A stretch of DNA of 17,798 bases from CAXRGH01 sp964230195. Its GTDB lineage: Bacteria > Pseudomonadota > Gammaproteobacteria > Enterobacterales > Alteromonadaceae. The position numbers and the translations under genes are program-made. The notes beneath the pieces were generated by a model. The model saw only the letters and a list, made by a program, of their open reading frames with translations. It did no database searches and was not told where the DNA came from. The first letter of the stretch is position 1. Each line of letters opens with the position of its first letter. The stretch is taken from positions 1 through 17,798 of the forward strand of contig CAXRGH010000173.1 in assembly GCA_964230195.1 (NCBI GenBank). Direction: 5' to 3'. Below are positions 1 to 7,348 of this stretch, piece after piece.

Positions 1-1
1 C

Positions 2-3000
2 ATCAAAATTGACTTAGATACTTATGAAACAATAAGCCTTCCGCCAAACAAAGAAGGATTAAAATTCAAACAGATTTTGTTTGTTGAGAATGACTCGGTG
101 GTATGGATCTCCGACATGTCAGACAGACCCATCAAAATCAACCTCAAAACCAACAAATATGATTCGACCATAGATACATATGCGTTAAACGGTATGGTTA
201 AGTCTGGTGATGTCTACTGGATGATGTCAAATGAACGAAAACTGATTGTGGCGAGCAGTAACAACTGGCAGCAATTGACGATATCCGATCCGCAAATGAA
301 CAATTTAGAGGTTCAATCGTTGAAGCAAGATGGTAATTGGTTGTGGTTGGTGAGTGACAAGAAGCTTCTCAAAATCGACTCTCAAACTCACGAAGTTGTA
401 TGGCAATCGTCTGACAATGAGTTCAATGCCATACGCGAACTCAACGAGAATGCGATTGCCATTAACAATGATGGCGTTGTAGTAACTGGGGGCGTAGGTG
501 GCGCCTTACTGGTATCAGGAATTGAATCAAGTAATCACGAGATTTCTCCAGCTCCGATTCTAACTTCCATTGAGCTCAATGGTGTAGGGCTTTCCCCTAG
601 TGTTGATAATCCATTAAATGGCCGAGCCGCCGAGTTTGTGGACCATTTAGAACTTGAACACGACCACGCATTTTTTTCATTTTACTTTGATTATCTGAAC
701 CCGCACTCAAAAGACGACATAAAATTTCAGTACCGGTTGAATAATTATATTGAGCGTTGGTTTAGTGCTAATCAATATGCAAATTCTGTAACCTACTCGC
801 GTCTTGAGCCGGGCAACTACCAATTTCAACTTCGAGCCTCTGTCAATGGGAGTCGCTGGTCTCAACCGAAAACACTCGATATAACAATAGCGCAACCACC
901 GTGGTGGTCCTTGTATGCTATTATTGGCTACGTGATAGGAACGTGCCTAATTATCTTCTACTTTTGGTATCATGCTAAAGAGCGACGTAAGGCGCGTCAA
1001 TTGATTGCCGACAATGAAGCACGACTCACACGGACGTTATTATCTAGTGGCGATGAATTATGGGATTGGAATGTTCAAACCGGCGAGCTGATTAGAATCA
1101 ACCCTTGGAAACAGTCTGAATTCCCCAAAGACAATATTCGGGAGTTATCCGAGGGAAGCAGTAACATTCACCCAAATGACTATAAACGTGTTAGGCACTC
1201 ACTTCGTGCCCATTTGACTAATGATGGAAGCTACTATGAAATTTACCGTCTAAGAACCAGTGATAATCGATGGCAATGGGTACTGGATCAAGGCACTTGT
1301 GTTGAATTCGATCAACACAACAAACCACTGCGCATGTCGGGGACATTGAAAGACATTAGCCAATTAAAAGCCACAGAAGAAAAATTAAGATTATTCCAAC
1401 GGTCGATTGAAACGCTCTCAGATGGAGTATTTATTACTGATCCCGGTTTCAATATCATTCGCGTCAATGAAGCGTTTTGTCAACTCACCAATCATCCTCA
1501 AACAGTGATTCACGGTAAACACCTCATGGACAAGCAACTTAATCTCGGCTTCTCTGTGAATCAATTGCTTGATTTAAAACAAAGCGAAAGTTTGACAACT
1601 GAAGTTGAATATCGAACGCCTGAGGGATTGAAGTATTTTCACGTGTTGATTGATGCAATGACCAGTACACAAGGTGATGTGACAAACTACGTTGGTGTTA
1701 TCACGGAAATAACGCAACGAAAGCTAGCTGAAACAGAACTTCGATACCTAGCAAATTATGATGCACTGACAGGATTACCCAACCGAACCAACCTTTCCAC
1801 CACCCACAATCAGTGGTTGTCTGACGGCAAGCAACACGCCTTATTAACCTTGGATATGGATGATTTTAAAAAGATTAATGATTCGTTCAATCATGACGTG
1901 GGTGACAATATAATCAAAGCCTTTGGAGAACGTATTCGCACGTTTGCGTCTTCTCGCATTCTCTGTTTCCGATTTGGTGGCGATGAATTCTCAGTACTGA
2001 TTGAATACTCAGAAATCAGTAAAGTGATTTCCTTGGCACGAGAAATCCTGAATATTGCCAACACGCCCGTTAAGTATCAACAATACGAATTTACGGTAAA
2101 TTGTAGTATTGGTATTGCGCTTTCACGCCAACACGGTGATACGTCTCAGGAAATGCTTAGGAATGCAGACACGGCAATGTATCACGCAAAATCAAGGGGT
2201 GGAGATCAGTATCAATTCTTTAATGATAGTCTGAACGAAGATGCCGTTCTTCGCCTTCAAATTGAGAACTTAATCCGTCACGGATTAAAAGAAGACTTGT
2301 TTTCAATGTACTATCAACCCAAGGTTAATATTACAGACGGACAAATGATTGGAATGGAAGCATTGGTTCGTTTTGAGCACCCCGAGAAAGGACTCATTAG
2401 TCCAGCCAAGTTTATTCCCATTGCCGAGGCAACTGGACAGATTATAGAACTCGGCAACCAAATACTGGATATGTCTTTCAAGCAAGTCGCACAATGGGTC
2501 AAGACGGGTCAATTCAAAGGGCGTGTCGCCGTCAACATCTCCCCCCACCAATTGAATCAGCCAAAGTTTGAAGAATTGCTTAGTTCATTATTGACCAAAT
2601 ATCAGCTCAGTGCGCGTCACATAGAATGCGAGATCACAGAAAGCGCGCTGATCAGTGAGCCTGAGCATGCGAAACGTGTATTGACCCAGATAAAACGCCT
2701 CGGTTTTCACCTTGCGCTGGATGATTTTGGTACCGGTTATTCATCGCTGGCTTATCTTACACAGTTCCCGTTCGATACATTAAAAATAGACAAAACCTTT
2801 ATTGATGGAATAGTACCCTCCCACACTGACCGAGCCTTGTTTGCGTCTATGATTGACATTGCCAATAACTTGGGTCTTGAAGTGGTTGCAGAAGGTGTTG
2901 AAGATTTTGACCAGTTGAGAATATTACAAAAATACAAATGCGATACCGTTCAAGGTTATGTCTTTAGTGCTCCCGTCAATGTAGAGAAAATAAGTCAACT

Positions 3001-3049
3001 CTTAGCACAAAACCACAGGTTTCAAACAGAAACAGTGACGTCCTCATAA
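2..3049 (+). CDS. Membrane sensor with Y_Y_Y, two PAS, GGDEF and EAL domains (5' truncated)
   Basis: Bifunctional cyclic-di-GMP signalling protein of the inner membrane. The reading frame is open from base 2, so the true start is outside the window; the first in-window start (TTG at 77) is not credible as a start. Numbering from that TTG gives a propeller-like remnant, a Y_Y_Y beta-sandwich (about 195-272), one membrane helix (about 276-298), PAS (about 315-430), PAS (about 436-551), GGDEF (about 556-720) and EAL (about 730-975). The cyclase motif GGDEF is intact (634-638), with the metal-binding LDMDD upstream. No RxxD inhibitory site precedes it; the corresponding residues are S and I. The EAL domain keeps EAL (761-763), NIS, CEITES, DDFGTGYSS (from 882), KID, AEG and VQGY, so phosphodiesterase activity is plausible. 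The propeller and Y_Y_Y part should be periplasmic and sense a ligand. Domain calls are strong; the ligand and net activity are unknown. Confidence 0.93.
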   Translation: MKIDLDTYETISLPPNKEGLKFKQILFVENDSVVWISDMSDRPIKINLKTNKYDSTIDTYALNGMVKSGDVYWMMSNERKLIVASSNNWQQLTISDPQMNNLEVQSLKQDGNWLWLVSDKKLLKIDSQTHEVVWQSSDNEFNAIRELNENAIAINNDGVVVTGGVGGALLVSGIESSNHEISPAPILTSIELNGVGLSPSVDNPLNGRAAEFVDHLELEHDHAFFSFYFDYLNPHSKDDIKFQYRLNNYIERWFSANQYANSVTYSRLEPGNYQFQLRASVNGSRWSQPKTLDITIAQPPWWSLYAIIGYVIGTCLIIFYFWYHAKERRKARQLIADNEARLTRTLLSSGDELWDWNVQTGELIRINPWKQSEFPKDNIRELSEGSSNIHPNDYKRVRHSLRAHLTNDGSYYEIYRLRTSDNRWQWVLDQGTCVEFDQHNKPLRMSGTLKDISQLKATEEKLRLFQRSIETLSDGVFITDPGFNIIRVNEAFCQLTNHPQTVIHGKHLMDKQLNLGFSVNQLLDLKQSESLTTEVEYRTPEGLKYFHVLIDAMTSTQGDVTNYVGVITEITQRKLAETELRYLANYDALTGLPNRTNLSTTHNQWLSDGKQHALLTLDMDDFKKINDSFNHDVGDNIIKAFGERIRTFASSRILCFRFGGDEFSVLIEYSEISKVISLAREILNIANTPVKYQQYEFTVNCSIGIALSRQHGDTSQEMLRNADTAMYHAKSRGGDQYQFFNDSLNEDAVLRLQIENLIRHGLKEDLFSMYYQPKVNITDGQMIGMEALVRFEHPEKGLISPAKFIPIAEATGQIIELGNQILDMSFKQVAQWVKTGQFKGRVAVNISPHQLNQPKFEELLSSLLTKYQLSARHIECEITESALISEPEHAKRVLTQIKRLGFHLALDDFGTGYSSLAYLTQFPFDTLKIDKTFIDGIVPSHTDRALFASMIDIANNLGLEVVAEGVEDFDQLRILQKYKCDTVQGYVFSAPVNVEKISQLLAQNHRFQTETVTSS

Positions 3050-3266
3050 CTGGAACCATCAATTATCTACTAACCATTCGATGCGTTTGACTAAATTCTC
3101 CCATAATAATTGGAGAGCTGTTCGCGCATTATCTCATTAGCCTGTTCCCCTGAGCTGTATCCAGAAACAATCACGGACCGTTCGTGATGTTTTATTTCTT
3201 CTGAATCTCATTCTGGTAGAAGAAGAATACTCATGAAAAACAAACATTTTTTACAAAGTTAAAAAG
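3050..3266. other. Gene-poor spacer downstream of the GGDEF-EAL gene
   Basis: I see no credible gene in this stretch. It holds one clear palindrome (3170-3188, listed separately) and a nine-codon ORF at 3233-3262 that I do not accept as a gene. No strong intrinsic terminator follows the GGDEF-EAL stop codon, unless the 3170-3188 palindrome with its T-rich 3' side (3189-3200) serves as a weak one. Confidence 0.5.
3170..3188. promoter_or_regulatory. Palindrome ATCACG-N7-CGTGAT, possible activator site
   Basis: Six-base arms match perfectly around a seven-base centre. The site lies about 100 to 125 bases upstream of the start point predicted from the sigma-54-like element at 3267-3283, a usual distance for an enhancer-binding protein. 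It could instead be a weak hairpin terminator of the upstream gene, since T-rich sequence follows on the plus strand. Its function is inference; the symmetry is seen directly. Confidence 0.35.
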
Positions 3267-3283
3267 TTGGCATGCTTATCGCT
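3267..3283 (+). promoter_or_regulatory. Candidate sigma-54 (-24/-12) promoter of the 61-aa small protein
   Basis: TTGGCATG, four bases, then TCGCT compares with the sigma-54 consensus TTGGCACG-N4-TTGC(A/T). The invariant GG (3269-3270) and GC (3281-3282) are exactly ten bases apart, with two mismatches elsewhere in the core. Transcription would begin near 3294, giving a leader of about 47 bases before the ATG at 3341. I found no convincing sigma-70 promoter in the same stretch. A chance match is possible. Confidence 0.4.
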
Positions 3284-3340
3284 TTCTCATGTGTGATTCC
3301 ATCACGGAAGACTAAAACAATAATTTTTGGAGATAGACAC

Positions 3341-3526
3341 ATGATCAAAACATACGCACTTGCAATTGCACTTTCTACTAATACTGCAGCGGCTACTAAT
3401 GACCAAACAGAAGTTCGTGCTCCAGCAGCAAAAACAGATTACACCAAAGTTATCACTCAAAGTGATGAAATGAGCGCAATGCGTCGCAACGCAGCGGGTC
3501 GCGCAAAGCGTGGCGTTCGCTTCTAA
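3341..3526 (+). CDS. Small probably exported protein, 61 aa, unrecognised
   Basis: I do not recognise this family. The start at 3341 is chosen because GGAGATA (3329-3335) sits just upstream; an in-frame ATG at 3272 would give 84 aa but lacks a ribosome binding site and adds residues that spoil the N-terminal signal. The first 18 or so residues (MIKTYALAIALS then a Thr/Ala stretch) look like a short signal peptide with a possible cut near TAAA. The remaining 42 or so residues have no cysteine, are polar in the middle and strongly basic at the end (MRRNAAGRAKRGVRF), ending in Phe. A strong terminator follows directly, so the gene is a single-gene unit with its own probable promoter. The signal peptide is weak and could instead be a short membrane anchor. 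A function cannot be assigned. Confidence 0.6.
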   Translation: MIKTYALAIALSTNTAAATNDQTEVRAPAAKTDYTKVITQSDEMSAMRRNAAGRAKRGVRF

Positions 3527-3543
3527 GCGAAAATATATTCCTT

Positions 3544-3572
3544 AAAAAACCGGGTAATTACCCGGTTTTTTT
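3544..3572. terminator. Palindromic bidirectional intrinsic terminator
   Basis: The palindrome CCGGGTAATTACCCGG is flanked by six A on the left and seven T on the right, so it forms a stem followed by a T run on either strand. It lies 17 bases after the small gene's stop. It can also stop transcription from fadJ, whose stop codon is about 135 bases away on the opposite strand. Confidence 0.88.
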
Positions 3573-3655
3573 ATATCGTCATTCCTTTAACACCCCTCTC
3601 AGGCATTAACACCAAACTACCGCTATACCTGATATAGCATCCCCACCTGTCATAC

Positions 3656-3690
3656 TTTTGACGTCCATCATCAAGTACTCAACGTCAAAA
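3656..3690. repeat. Inverted repeat TTTTGACGT / ACGTCAAAA downstream of fadJ
   Basis: Nine-base perfect arms (3656-3664 and 3682-3690) flank a 17-base loop, 18 bases past the fadJ stop on the minus strand. There is no T run on the far side for the minus transcript, so it is not a classic intrinsic terminator. It may be a 3'-end mRNA stem-loop or simply chance symmetry. Confidence 0.4.
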
Positions 3691-3707
3691 AGCCGACACT
3701 AATGGAA

Positions 3708-5834
3708 TTACCCATAGAATGACGTTTTTTCGTCACGCATTTTCAATAAGATATCTGCAGGTTTAAAAGCATCACCGTAGAGGGCTTGATAGTGAGCTAA
3801 ACGCGCCACTACAGAATCCAGACCCAACTTATCCATATAGTAAAAAGGGCCGCCAAGGAACGGTGGAAACCCAATACCAAAGATTGCGCCAATGTCACCG
3901 TCTTTCACTGACTGAATAACACCCTCTTCCAAACACATCGCCGCTTCATTGAGCATTCTCAAAACACAACGTTCTGCAATTTCAGACTGACTCAATCGAT
4001 TCGCCACAGACACCCCAAGTAATGCATATACAGATTTATCAACCTGCTTACCCGATTGTTTTCCTCCGTATAAATATAAACCTCGCTTATTCTTCTTGCC
4101 TTTTCTGTCGTCCTCTAACAATCGATTGGCAACATCAGGGGCTTTGAATCGGTCGCCATAGGCCTCTTCCAAAATTGGGGATATTTTGACACCAATTTCA
4201 ATACCAACCTCATCTAATAGCTTCATTGGTCCGACTGGGAAACCAAAATCAACCAGCGCTCGGTCAATCCCATCAATAGACTCTCCCGACAACAAGAGAT
4301 CCGCAGCCTCGTTCATATACGGGCCGAGGATACGGTTCACGTAAAAACCCGCACCGTCTTTTACTACAATCGGGGTTTTCCCTTGTTTTTTAGCAAACTC
4401 AACTGTTGTTGCTACCGTGTGTGCTGAAGTACCCGCATGAGGGATCACTTCCACCAACGGCATTTTTTCAACCGGCGAGAAATAATGAAGTCCAACCACG
4501 TTTTCTGGACGCTGCGCATTTTTTGCAATGGACGCAATAGGAATAGATGAGGTGTTGGTGGCAAAGATGCAATCATTTTTCATATTTGATTCAACATCAC
4601 TGACCATGGACTGCTTCAATTCAAGATTCTCAAACACAGCTTCTACCGCAATATCAGATCGCTTAAATCCACTGTAATCAGTAGAACCTGTCATTTTCAG
4701 CATCTGCTGATTCATTTGAGCCGGAGACAATTGGCGACGTTTGACTTTTTTGGTGAGCAACGAGGCCGCATAGCCCATTGCGTTATTAATACCCGCATCA
4801 GCAATGTCTTTGATTCTAACGGGAACCTTTGCTTTCGTCGCTGTCACAAAAGCAATACCACCGCCCATGAGACCACCGCCGAGTACTGCTGCTTTCTGAA
4901 TAGGTGTTGGCGTAACACCGTCCTCGTACTCTGCTTTTTTCATTTCAGTTGTCGCAAAAAATAAATGACGTAGCGCTTCCGACTGCGGTGACATTACCAA
5001 CTGACCAAATGCTTCCGCTTCAACATCCATTCCCCGTTTCGATAGCGGACCAGCGGATGTTTTTGCGATGACATCAATAATGGCCTCTGCCGCAGGATAG
5101 TTTCCACGTGTTTTGCTCAAAGTTTGCTTTCTTGCTTGAGAAAACAGTACTTTACGGCCGAAAGGAGTTCGCTCTAGAATCCTGGATACAAGGTTAAGCT
5201 TCAGCTTGACTGGTTTTGGCAAACCTTTATCCACGAAACGTTCAGCGACTTCCACCAGGTAATCTTCACTCACGATAGCATCAACCAATCCCATTTTTTT
5301 GGCTTGTTTACTGCGAACTTGTTTGCCAGTCAAAATCAGCGGTAACGCCTTTTGAATACCGATTAATCTCGGTAGGCGCTGTGTGCCTCCGCTCCCTGGT
5401 AACAAACCCAATTGCACTTCCGGTAACCCAAGTACGGTTTTGCTGCTGTCAGAAGTGACTCGGTAATGGCAAGCCAGTGCAAGCTCTAAACCTCCACCTA
5501 ATGCGGGGCCATGGATTGCTGCAACGACAGGAACCGTCATTGCCGAAATCCTATCAAACAGTACTTGCCCCTGTTGGGCAATTTTGGTCGCTGATGCCGC
5601 ATCCTCTGCTGCATCTAGCATTGAAATATCAGCACCTGCAATAAATCCGCTCGATTTACCACTGCGTATGACAACACCACGAATATCACTGTTAGCCTCA
5701 ATAGCGTCAATCACGCCATTAATTTCGTCCAAAAGTTCGGTTCGGAGCACATTCATTGATTCATTCGGCAAGTCGAATGTGACAATAGCCGTACCTTTTT
5801 CGTTTACCGATACTTCAAAAGCATTTTGTGTCAT
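3708..5834 (-). CDS. fadJ: Fatty acid oxidation complex alpha subunit FadJ (enoyl-CoA hydratase / 3-hydroxyacyl-CoA dehydrogenase)
   Basis: A cytoplasmic multifunctional beta-oxidation enzyme that hydrates trans-2-enoyl-CoA and oxidises the L-3-hydroxyacyl-CoA with NAD+. It passes the ketoacyl-CoA to FadI. Its 708 aa are close to the usual 710-715. The ATG at 5834 is chosen over a TTG at 5861 because AAGGAC precedes it and it starts ten bases after the fadI stop, whereas the TTG would overlap fadI. The crotonase domain (about 5-190) has the oxyanion segment IAGAD and GGGLE with Glu117, and LGLPEVQLG with Glu139, the two catalytic acids. The dehydrogenase half begins near 312 with the nucleotide-binding motif LGGGLMGGG, followed by NTSS and GLHYFSPVEKMPLVEVI carrying the catalytic His450/Glu462 pair. 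Nothing looks broken. It is the second gene of a fadI-fadJ operon; pairing with a 436-aa FadI-type thiolase favours FadJ over FadB. Confidence 0.96.
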   Translation of the reverse strand: MTQNAFEVSVNEKGTAIVTFDLPNESMNVLRTELLDEINGVIDAIEANSDIRGVVIRSGKSSGFIAGADISMLDAAEDAASATKIAQQGQVLFDRISAMTVPVVAAIHGPALGGGLELALACHYRVTSDSSKTVLGLPEVQLGLLPGSGGTQRLPRLIGIQKALPLILTGKQVRSKQAKKMGLVDAIVSEDYLVEVAERFVDKGLPKPVKLKLNLVSRILERTPFGRKVLFSQARKQTLSKTRGNYPAAEAIIDVIAKTSAGPLSKRGMDVEAEAFGQLVMSPQSEALRHLFFATTEMKKAEYEDGVTPTPIQKAAVLGGGLMGGGIAFVTATKAKVPVRIKDIADAGINNAMGYAASLLTKKVKRRQLSPAQMNQQMLKMTGSTDYSGFKRSDIAVEAVFENLELKQSMVSDVESNMKNDCIFATNTSSIPIASIAKNAQRPENVVGLHYFSPVEKMPLVEVIPHAGTSAHTVATTVEFAKKQGKTPIVVKDGAGFYVNRILGPYMNEAADLLLSGESIDGIDRALVDFGFPVGPMKLLDEVGIEIGVKISPILEEAYGDRFKAPDVANRLLEDDRKGKKNKRGLYLYGGKQSGKQVDKSVYALLGVSVANRLSQSEIAERCVLRMLNEAAMCLEEGVIQSVKDGDIGAIFGIGFPPFLGGPFYYMDKLGLDSVVARLAHYQALYGDAFKPADILLKMRDEKTSFYG

Positions 5835-5844
5835 GTCAGTGTCC

Positions 5845-7155
5845 TTATTCTGTTTCAACAATCATAGCAGCGCCAAGGCCGCCAGCAGCACAAGCAGTAA
5901 CCAATCCGGTTCCACCGCCCTTACGATTCAACTGATTGAGCATTTGAGTAATCATTCGTGTGCCAGTTGCTGCAAATGGGTGACCATATGCCAGTGAACT
6001 TCCCATTAAGTTAAACTTGTCCATATCAATCTCACCAATAGGCTGACTTCTATTGAGGTGCTCTTCGGCAAATTGCTTACTACCAAACATCTTAACGTTG
6101 GTTAGGGTTTGCGCCGCGAATGCTTCATGCATTTCAATCAAGTCAATGTCTGCTAATGTCATGCCAGCCTTATCTAACGCAATTGGCGTCGCATAAGAGG
6201 GTCCCATCAACATGTCTTTCCAGACGTCTATTGCACTGAAACCAAAACTTTTAATATACCCGAGTGGCTTGTAACCAAGCGCTTTGGCTTTACTTTCCGT
6301 CATCATTAATACCGCAGAAGCCCCATCTGTTAATGGTGTTGCGTTGGCGGCGGTAACAGAACCAAACTGTCTGTCAAACACCGGACGTAAACGGCTATAA
6401 TCGGCTAAATTCGAATCCATACGAACGTTATTGTCTTGTGAGAAAGCGGCTTTGAATGGCTTAGAATAAGCTGTCATCACCTCACCAGCCAGTACACCAG
6501 AGCGCCATTGTTCTGCTGCTAACTGATGGGAACGGTGAGCGAAAGCATCCTGTTCATCGCGGGAAATTCCATGAGTCTTAGCCATTTGCTCGGCGGTCTG
6601 CCCCATGGATAAACCCGTAGAATATTCTGCAACGGCGGGAGGAACTGGCAGTAAGTCCTTTAATCCAAGACGCTTAATAATCGCCCATTTAGCACCAAGT
6701 GACCGTGCTTTTTGCAGATCAACAAGTGCGCGAGCCAGTTTTTTCGACACACCAATCGGAGACACTGATGTTGAATCCGCACCACCAGCAACGGCAACTG
6801 ATACATCACCAGCGACCATCGCTTGGGCAACACTCGCAACCGACTGAAAGCTTGTGGCACATGCTCGCGATACACTATACGCGTCAGTACTCACATCCAT
6901 CCCAGTTGCCAATACAATCTCTCGCGCAATGTTTGGCGCTTCAGGCATCTGTACTACCTGACCATAAACCAATTGATCAATCTCTGTCGCAGGAACATCG
7001 TGACGAGCCAATAATTCGTTAACCACCATTTGCCCGAGTTCCACTGCCGGTACGCCATGGAATGCGGTGGCCATTTTTGCAAACGGCGTACGTAAACCAG
7101 CAACCACAGCAATGCGATCACCTTGTAGCGTTTTGATTGAGGTATTTGTTGTCAT
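5845..7155 (-). CDS. fadI: 3-ketoacyl-CoA thiolase FadI
   Basis: The beta subunit of the FadIJ complex, which cleaves 3-ketoacyl-CoA with CoA to release acetyl-CoA. At 436 aa it is the same length as the E. coli enzyme and longer than FadA (about 387), which supports FadI. The thiolase catalytic residues are all visible: nucleophile Cys99 in SRACATSFQ, His in EMHEAF, His392 in YGHPFAATG, and Cys422 in ACAAGGLGAA. The ATG at 7155 is preceded by GGAG (7164-7161 on the minus strand) at good spacing. It is the first gene of the operon, with fadJ ten bases downstream. A FadR-like operator lies immediately upstream, so repression in the absence of long-chain acyl-CoA is expected. Confidence 0.97.
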   Translation of the reverse strand: MTTNTSIKTLQGDRIAVVAGLRTPFAKMATAFHGVPAVELGQMVVNELLARHDVPATEIDQLVYGQVVQMPEAPNIAREIVLATGMDVSTDAYSVSRACATSFQSVASVAQAMVAGDVSVAVAGGADSTSVSPIGVSKKLARALVDLQKARSLGAKWAIIKRLGLKDLLPVPPAVAEYSTGLSMGQTAEQMAKTHGISRDEQDAFAHRSHQLAAEQWRSGVLAGEVMTAYSKPFKAAFSQDNNVRMDSNLADYSRLRPVFDRQFGSVTAANATPLTDGASAVLMMTESKAKALGYKPLGYIKSFGFSAIDVWKDMLMGPSYATPIALDKAGMTLADIDLIEMHEAFAAQTLTNVKMFGSKQFAEEHLNRSQPIGEIDMDKFNLMGSSLAYGHPFAATGTRMITQMLNQLNRKGGGTGLVTACAAGGLGAAMIVETE

Positions 7156-7164
7156 AATTTCTCC

Positions 7165-7181
7165 AGTGGTCTGACCTGTGA
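7165..7181 (-). promoter_or_regulatory. FadR-like operator upstream of fadI
   Basis: On the plus strand the site reads AGTGGTCTGACCTGTGA. Its core TGGTCTGACCTGT agrees with the E. coli FadR consensus TGGTCCGACNTGT at every defined base but one. It lies between the fadI ribosome binding site and the proposed -10, covering roughly +1 to +15, a position that fits repression relieved by long-chain acyl-CoA. The match is seen in the sequence; FadR binding is inferred. Confidence 0.75.
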
Positions 7182-7185
7182 AACT

Positions 7186-7214
7186 ATTCTTACAGATAAT
7201 GTAAAGAATTACAA
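7186..7214 (-). promoter_or_regulatory. Candidate sigma-70 promoter of fadI-fadJ
   Basis: On the minus strand TTGTAA (7214-7209) and AAGAAT (7191-7186) are 17 bases apart, with a TG just upstream of the -10. Each hexamer matches four of six consensus bases. The expected start near 7179 would fall inside the FadR-like site, and this agreement is the main support. Confidence 0.45.
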
Positions 7215-7274
7215 ATCCATTAACATCGATTTATCATTCCTTGAACTTTTTGCTACAGTACGCGTCACTGAACA

Positions 7275-7283
7275 TGATATATT
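7275..7283 (+). promoter_or_regulatory. Candidate extended -10 for the moxR-bat operon
   Basis: TGATATATT (TGn followed by TATATT) lies 66 bases before the moxR ATG. No good -35 is present at normal spacing. A start near 7290 would give a leader of about 60 bases. Confidence 0.3.
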
Positions 7284-7348
7284 AACCAGCAGACGTCAGT
7301 GGCTACTGATGTAACATTAGATAAACGAATGGAGTTAACAAAATCCTC

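Noticed and set aside
3233..3262. Nine-codon ORF (MKNKHFLQS) with an AGAAGAAG stretch upstream, possible leader peptide
   Set aside because: It lies upstream of the proposed promoter of the small gene, has no terminator/antiterminator structure after it, and is too short to tell from chance.
3272..3340. N-terminal extension of the small protein from ATG 3272 (84-aa version)
   Set aside because: There is no ribosome binding site at 3272, while a good one serves the ATG at 3341, which also starts a signal-like segment. The extension overlaps the promoter element.
5584..5997. Plus-strand ORF of 137 aa antisense to the fadI/fadJ junction
   Set aside because: It lies opposite two clearly conserved enzymes, has no recognisable domain, and spans the fadI stop and fadJ start by chance.
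6699..7022. Plus-strand ORF of 107 aa antisense to fadI
   Set aside because: It is a shadow frame of the fadI coding sequence with no domain and no ribosome binding site.
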